From Lepeophtheirus salmonis (lineage: Eukaryota; Arthropoda; Copepoda; Siphonostomatoida; Caligidae), in the NCBI RefSeq assembly GCF_016086655.4, contig NC_052135.2, positions 69,289,702-69,353,701 on the forward strand: 64,000 nucleotides of DNA. The letters are read 5' to 3'. Both the position numbers and the translations under genes were made by a program. Each line of letters opens with the position of its first letter. Position 1 is the stretch's first letter. The notes beneath the pieces were generated by a model. That model made no database searches and had not been told where the DNA came from. It saw only the letters and a program-made list of their open reading frames with translations. Below are positions 58,361 through 64,000 of the stretch, piece by piece.

Positions 58361-59888
58361 AATAAAGTCAATCACAGAGAAACATCAACAAAGGATCATA
58401 TAACAGCATCAAAGTGATAAAGAGTAAATAGTTGACATCTTCTGAGAAATTATTCAAATATCACTTATTCTCAAGAACGTTGGAGCCAAATTCTTTTATG
58501 GCCAGATGACTATTTGCCAGTTTTCAATTAAGCAAGTGGGACCACTGACCATCTAATCTGGAGCTCTGGGATTTTAAGAGAAACTAACGAGCTGATCTCA
58601 TATTAACTACTCAATAATTTTAGAGCAACAACTGATAGAGATGAATTTTAGGACACTCTGTGGGAAGGGAAGGTATTTGTTTCTAAAAAAGTTACGCCCA
58701 CTGGCCAAAAAAATAATAATAAGTAGCTTGTATTTCCAGAGCTTTCAAAAACAACCTTTCACTTTTATATTTTCGAGACATAGAGACATATTTCACTTAC
58801 CTCACAGATTGAATAACTAACAAAAGCTAATAGTTAAATATTAACTATTAATAAATCTGTAAAAAATCAATATATTATGTATAGAGCATTTTCATTGACG
58901 TCATAAATTGTATTGTAATTGTAGCCCACACCATATTGGGGGCATATAGTTGATATTGGTACTACACAACAAATAGACACATTTCTGATAAATCTTGATT
59001 CAACTTCCACAAATGGATTTATGAATAAAAAATGATTTAACACCTAGATTAAATACTACTTTGACGCAATGATAAACACTGATATTATAATTAAATCAAA
59101 GTAATATGTACTGAAAATCCTTATAAAAAGGCTATATTTGTACAAACCTTTTATTTATTTATTTTTGATCGATTTGTTAGGCAACACATTGAAAAATATA
59201 TCATTATTTCCATTGTAATAGTTAATTGATTGCCTACACTATGGAAATAAGATAAAATAAGGATGTAATAACAATTTTTTATTACATACATATTTGGGTC
59301 TGATATATACTAAAACTAGGCATTAAAAGGTTATATTTTTGATCCGACAGGAAGGTTTAGGCCTTTTATTTGTTGGTTCCATTTTGACATCCAATAATTC
59401 TCTATTTTTCTTAATGTTAATTAAGGAAAATGGTTTTCATAGTACTTGGTTGTTCAAACCCCCAAAATGACCTAAATCAACAATGCTGACGTCAGATGAA
59501 AACGCTCGTAAGATGGTAAAAGTTTAAGTCCTTATGCTTGATTGTCATATTATGACATTCAAAAATGTACTTAGTAATAATTATCCTCCATTTTCTTCCA
59601 AGAATGCAGACCAAATGCTTACGTGACATATAATTACTCTATATATAACTTGCGAGTAATTACATAGATATTGCAAATGGATATAGAATCATTTTTAAGA
59701 GTCCAACGATTATTTTATATTATGAAAAAAGTATTATATGTAAGCGTTCCTTTATTTAATAAAAACAAGAATATTTTTTTTTGTAAATAGAAAATAGAAT
59801 ACAAACGTAAAGGCAGGTTACCACATCTATACTGCGTGTACACATCTAAGCGTATATACAGGTATACGAGTATATAAATAGTGATGAA
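58361..59888. other. Spacer after LINE fragment
   Basis: The reading FRTLCGKGRYLFLKKLRPL near 58645 may be the continuing LINE C-terminal region. The rest is AT-rich. A THAP-like start (MVFIVLGCSN) appears near 59430, and a CTGACGTCAG motif at 59486. Confidence 0.4.
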
Positions 59889-59983
59889 AATCCTGTGTAC
59901 AATGGGCATGTTAAAAGAAGAAACCAAAAATCAACATGGTAACCCTGACAATTTAAAGGATACTATAGAGAAGAGACGGAATA

Positions 59984-60515
59984 ACGTCGTTACCTTGATT
60001 GTATCACACAACCTTTCCTTCAAAAAGATACAGGAAAAGAGCACAAAATTATCTGGTAGTTAGCCCAATAAGTTAATCGCACCAACTGCCATTTATCTAT
60101 TATATACTCACAGACCCTCACTGTCATATTATTTCTTCGCCATTTTGAAAATGAATTACATATAATTAAAATCTATATAGTATTTTATTCGGTACTATAT
60201 TTTAATATTGCTTAGTAATATTTTATTAATAGAGTAGTTATTATATTATTTTGATGAAGAAATAGCCAAAATTTCTTCATCAAAATAATAAAATGGCCAA
60301 TATACATATATATGATATAAAAAACGAGGGATCAACAAGAAATTGTATATCTGTTCTTTCGAAAACGAAGCATAAGTATAGAATAACTTATAACTTTTTG
60401 TATTTATCAAAAAGAATAAATTATGAAATAGCCATGAAGTATCAAGGGAGAAGAGGGAATCAACAGTTAACACCAAAATACATAGGATATTTTGGTGTTA
60501 GCGAGTTAACGCCGT
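59984..60515 (+). mobile_element. Family E element, best complete copy (532 bp)
   Basis: The inverted ends are ACGTCGTTACCTTG and, reverse-complemented from the right, ACGGCGTTAACTCG. It shares GTATCACACAACCTTTCC and ATTATGAAATAGCCATGA with the other copies. It contains a perfect hairpin at 60244-60290. No transposase is present. The superfamily is uncertain because no target duplication could be fixed. Confidence 0.72.
60244..60290. other. Perfect 20-bp hairpin inside family E
   Basis: Arms TATTATTTTGATGAAGAAAT (60244-60263) and ATTTCTTCATCAAAATAATA (60271-60290) are exact complements around a 7-base loop. The equivalent site in the 42.5-kb copy is only partly symmetrical. Confidence 0.75.
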
Positions 60516-60870
60516 GTCATGACGTTTCATTACATCAGCTGTGACAAGGCAGGAAGGAGAAAATGATATACACAAGGATATTTTTTAGAACTACTCCGAT
60601 GTTGATCCCCAATTATAATCTGAGTACAACAAGGACATACAATGATAACTCCGCCATAAATCCTCAGGGTTACGCTCCCTCTTTTATGAGCACGCATAAA
60701 TAGGTTTGATCAGGTTTGGAACATAATTGAATGGATTTAAGAAAGGATGTTCACTACTTAGGAATTAAATAATAATGAAAACTGCTAAGGAAAATAAAAT
60801 TCCATCCTTAGTTGACCAAAAGAACTGGCCAACTAAAGTCTTGACAGGATTAACATCACTATATATAAAT

Positions 60871-61659
60871 GATTAAATGCTTTTTTTTATGAGAGCAACT
60901 CTTCTCACGATATCATATATATATATATATATATGCACCTATATTTACACTTAGACGTGTACACGCACGATAAATGTGGTAACCTGCCTTAACAGGTAGT
61001 CCCTGCTTGTCTAATAAATTTGCCATACAATCAAAACATACCTACCTAGTAACTAGTAAGTATATACATAGTTATGTATTCCTGGGGCATTTAAAAACAG
61101 TCTGTAACTCTGCAATTTTTGTCATAATATGGTGGCAGTACATATTAGTAATGAATATAGGAGTGTATCCTACATAGATGGAGAGGGATAATTTATTGTT
61201 AGTACGTCTTAACCTCATTTTGTGGCCCGGGGCAAAAATCTAAAAGGTCACTTTTCACCTAAAAGTATATTTTTAGCTCATATTATACGGCGTTACCTCA
61301 CTAACACAAAAATAAACATTGTTATCTGCTTTCGATGTTCTTTCCTTCGAATGAGTAATCTCAACGTTCATTGGTTGAGTTAGAATTAGTTCTTATTAAG
61401 GTGAAAACAACTTCCATAAATTATTTAATAATAATTAAACACTTAGGAAAAATTGGGTAACTGTCAACTGATTCCCCCCCCCCCTTTGTTCGGAGGAGAG
61501 GTTGATTAACACATAATAAAGGTAAAGACGTGGTTAATCAAGGAATACTCTGTAGGGTAAATATTCAGTCACCTTTAATGATTATAATAGCGTTAACTCA
61601 AATTATAATGCTGAATGTGCATGGATAAAAGAGACTTACATAATTGGATACTCGACGAC
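60871..61659. other. Spacer with TA microsatellite and a family E end
   Basis: A TA run lies at about 60916-60935. A solo family E right end in reverse (ACGGCGTTACCTCACTAACA) begins at 61287. The block CAACGTTCATTGGTTGAGTT at 61355 resembles sequences at 17.67 and 19.09 kb. Confidence 0.5.
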
Positions 61660-61826
61660 CAACCAGCTTTAAGACTGTCAGTACTATGTAGAACTGATTA
61701 AAAAAGAATAATTAAAGTTGAGTGACGTCATCGAGGACTGAACTTTATAAGTTTTTAGGACTGAACTGGACTGGGCTAAACAGTCCGGTAAGTTTTCATT
61801 CCTAAATAAGCACTGACATCACACTA
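61660..61826. mobile_element. Family C MITE, partial
   Basis: TTTAAGACTGTCAGTACTA, AGTTGAGTGACGTCATCGAGG, ACTGAACTGGACTGGGC and the right end AGCACTGACATCACACTA match family C. The left terminal repeat is missing. Confidence 0.6.
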
Positions 61827-62359
61827 GGTTTTTATTATTCAAACTGTTTTGTCGTCTCATTGTGGAAAATTATCATAAAATTTATGTTTTCTTCTTAAAA
61901 TATAAAATATATTTCTTAAATTTCCTTGTTTTTAATATTTTGCTAAGGTTGGGGTCAAATTAAAAGTATTAATTAAATCATCAATGGATTTTAATGATGA
62001 AGAATCGTATACATTAAAGTTTTTCCTATTGTCAAACAATGGCAATAAAGGTCAGACAGGTTCATTTAAAGTCACCATCATTCAGTCTTGATGAAATGAT
62101 CGACATTCAAACATTTTATGGATGATCAAATCATAAGATCAAAATGCTGGGAAATGATTTAAGAACTGTTGTGAATTACAAACAGGTTATACAGTCAAAT
62201 TTTGAGCAGAAATCTAAAAAAATATGACAAACTTAAGCGATTCTTTACTTCAAAGACATTTAATCTTCAAATTGCTTTGATATTTTATTTAGTTACTACT
62301 CAAATTTAGAAAATTTTATGACCTGAATCAAAAAACAAAGATCTATGGGTCCACACATC
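61827..62359. other. Gene-free spacer
   Basis: AT-rich; no feature recognised. Confidence 0.4.
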
Positions 62360-62797
62360 TCGTTTTACATTACGTTGGAGGCCCTCAATGTACAATATGT
62401 TCGAAAGGAGCTCGTGGAAATGAAAGTATCCAATCCATCATATTCTTTTAGTTTCCAAACGAACCCGAAAGATGAATAGAACGGACACGGGACTCGATAA
62501 AATGGGATGGAGATCGGTCATGAGATATCCTTTTACTGATACAAGAGAGAGATGGCTACGATATCGTCTCCCTACATCAACAGTCTTCACAAACAAGTCG
62601 AAATAAGATGAAACGGAGAGGTTCTGCTCTTTCTGTAAGGATCTCACGGAGTCCTCCTTCCATTTTTTTAATAAATGTGATACTGTAAGGGAAATCGTGG
62701 AACAGAAAATTAGGGATGCACTTAAAATAGAGCTAAAAAAATTGAAGATTGGATGGTGGCTATGCCACAACCGAATTGGGCTCACCTAAAAGCAGAT
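62360..62797 (+). pseudogene. LINE C-terminal fragment with CCHC zinc knuckle
   Basis: The plus strand reads VQYVRKELVEMKVSNPSY up to a TAG. The same strand continues GWRSVMRYPFTDTRERWLRY, RLPTSTVFTNKSK then TAA, and RFCSFCKDLTESSFHFFNKC. The last is a C-x2-C-x7-8-H-x4-C knuckle typical of the C-terminus of LINE polyproteins. It ends KKLKIGWWLCHNRIGLT with a stop near 62788. Stops in frame show decay. It may derive from the same LINE family as 56.8-58.4 kb. The open frame on the opposite strand here is a shadow. Confidence 0.65.
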
Positions 62798-64000
62798 GCA
62801 GTCATCAATAAATTTATGTCTATCTTAAACTTCAGCCAGATAATGCCTCAATAATAAAGACGTGAGCACTCGATGATTTCGTTGACAGACAGTTGAGGTT
62901 GTTTCGACCGTTTTAGACTTTATCTACAGTGTTTATAAATAACTATTTATTAGAACTGGCTCGAGATCTTCTCTTGTGGGCAATGTTCAGTCGTGTGGTA
63001 ACTTGCTTATCAGATCTCTATCCTGATCTACCGGTTTTTATTACTCCTCTCCCTTATTCTACGTTTTGTTTTTGTATACCTATTGTGGATATTCAATAGG
63101 GGTCCATTAGAAAAGATCCTTTGTAATAATCCATTGCTATTATTTCAATTTGATAACCATTTTGCAAACTTTCGAGTTGTTGTCGACTTATTTTAGGTCA
63201 AACTTATTTTTTGAGAAAATGAAAAATCCAAAATTGGACATAAAATATCCATATCCTTGAACCATAGAAGGACCAAATTATTTCCTGGTTATATCCGTCA
63301 TTTGTTATATAACTTGGAGAAAATAAAAACAACTGCGTTCCCATTTTATTGAAACAGACCATATCATATATGTACGAATTTGTGGATAGATGATTTAAAC
63401 ATTCCCTCTAAATGACACATATACGTACCAATTTCTAGCTCAGACTAAAAAAGGTTTAGTGAGTAATAGCATGGAATAGTACGCTACTACTCCATTTGTA
63501 AAACTTCCGTCCAACAAGTTATTTGTGCATATATCGACAATTGTTTGAAATGGAACATATATATTCCAATCATCTATCTAGGATAAAAATCGTCCGATAA
63601 TTTTTTTTAAACCTCTCTAAAATCGATCGATATCAAGGAATTTTAAAGATCTTCCAAGAGTTTTTGGAACGATTTCGAAAGGAAAATCATACTTCTACAA
63701 GTATATGTAATTGAAGATAAGTTATAATTTTATTTATTTTTTAAATTATGTACGAAAAAGACCCGTTTTGATCCCTCCCTTCATAGGGATAAAGTAGTGT
63801 ATTTGATCTTTTTTCTTTAATTGAAATTTTGCTTATTCTTTTTCAATTACAAATTAATGCTGTCCATGTGAAATTTAATGCTAACAAGAAACATGACACA
63901 TTTGGAAAGTTCCGCCACTTCCTTGGTTCAAGCTTCTAAAATCAAAATAGATCCCATATCATCCCAGAACTTCCTGGGATTACAAAATTTTAAAATTGTT
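62798..64000. other. Gene-free spacer to window end
   Basis: Possibly some LINE 3' sequence at the start. Otherwise AT-rich with nothing recognised. Confidence 0.4.

Larger units (their letters stand above)
59889..60870. repeat. Family F repeat, copy 3, split by family E
   Basis: The left part at 59889-59983 (GGGCATGTTAAAAGAAG, CAACATGGTAACCCTGAC) and right part at 60590-60870 (TAACTCCGCCATAAATCCTC, GGATGTTCACTACTTAGG, AAGAACTGGCCAACTAAA) match the copy at 14.5 kb in order. A family E element occupies the gap. Confidence 0.65.

Noticed and set aside
62438..62785. 115-codon open frame on the minus strand
   Set aside because: It is the shadow of the plus-strand LINE zinc-knuckle fragment, which carries the conserved motifs.

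Overview
This is an AT-rich, intron-containing animal genome, not a prokaryotic one. It holds GT-AG introns, long gene-poor spacers, homopolymer and dinucleotide runs, and a dense layer of decayed DNA transposons, MITE-like elements and LINE pieces. The DD(36-37)D-type mariner/Tc1 families, with transposases ending in motifs such as PPQSPDLNPLD, together with the very low GC, suggest an arthropod, most likely a parasitic copepod of the sea-louse type (Lepeophtheirus/Caligus). That assignment is an inference from style and was not tested by a search.

The only convincing host gene is at the left edge. It is the 5' part of an SLC4-family anion exchanger (AE2/AE3-like Cl-/HCO3- exchanger) on the minus strand. 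Eight coding exons can be read from an ATG at 8706 to the window edge. All seven splice junctions are GT-AG and keep phase, giving 625 residues of N-terminal cytoplasmic domain. The membrane domain lies beyond position 1. Intron 1 is about 5.6 kb and carries a hAT element with another repeat nested inside it.

The remaining ~55 kb looks like transposon-rich spacer. From left to right it contains: a mariner transposase C-terminus (13.6-14.2 kb); a hAT-like MITE with an inner repeat (16.0-16.6 kb); several MITE families (11-12, 19.5, 20.3-20.8, 23.2, 32.1-32.4, 43.5 kb); a Tc1 transposase fragment (22.5-22.8 kb); an internally deleted 0.5-kb Tc1 element (25.2-25.7 kb); a full-length but dead mariner-like element (28.0-29.1 kb) and another transposase tail (29.4-29.8 kb); a long-inverted-repeat element (33.3-34.4 kb); a P-element/THAP-type transposase fragment (36.1-36.6 kb); a Tc1-like element inserted in a MITE (37.6-38.8 kb); another dead Tc1-like element (47.8-49.0 kb); and LINE remnants with endonuclease, reverse transcriptase and C-terminal zinc knuckle (56.8-58.4 and 62.4-62.8 kb).

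The commonest repeat has ends like CAGGGGCGTCCGCAGG and an interior built from ~50-bp AT-rich units around GTGAATAGCTGTGGATTTTT. It occurs about a dozen times in both orientations, twice at the same site inside a hAT-like element. No operon, RNA gene, CRISPR or defence system could be supported. The interest lies in nested transposon structure, unusual repeat architecture and the anion-exchanger gene model.
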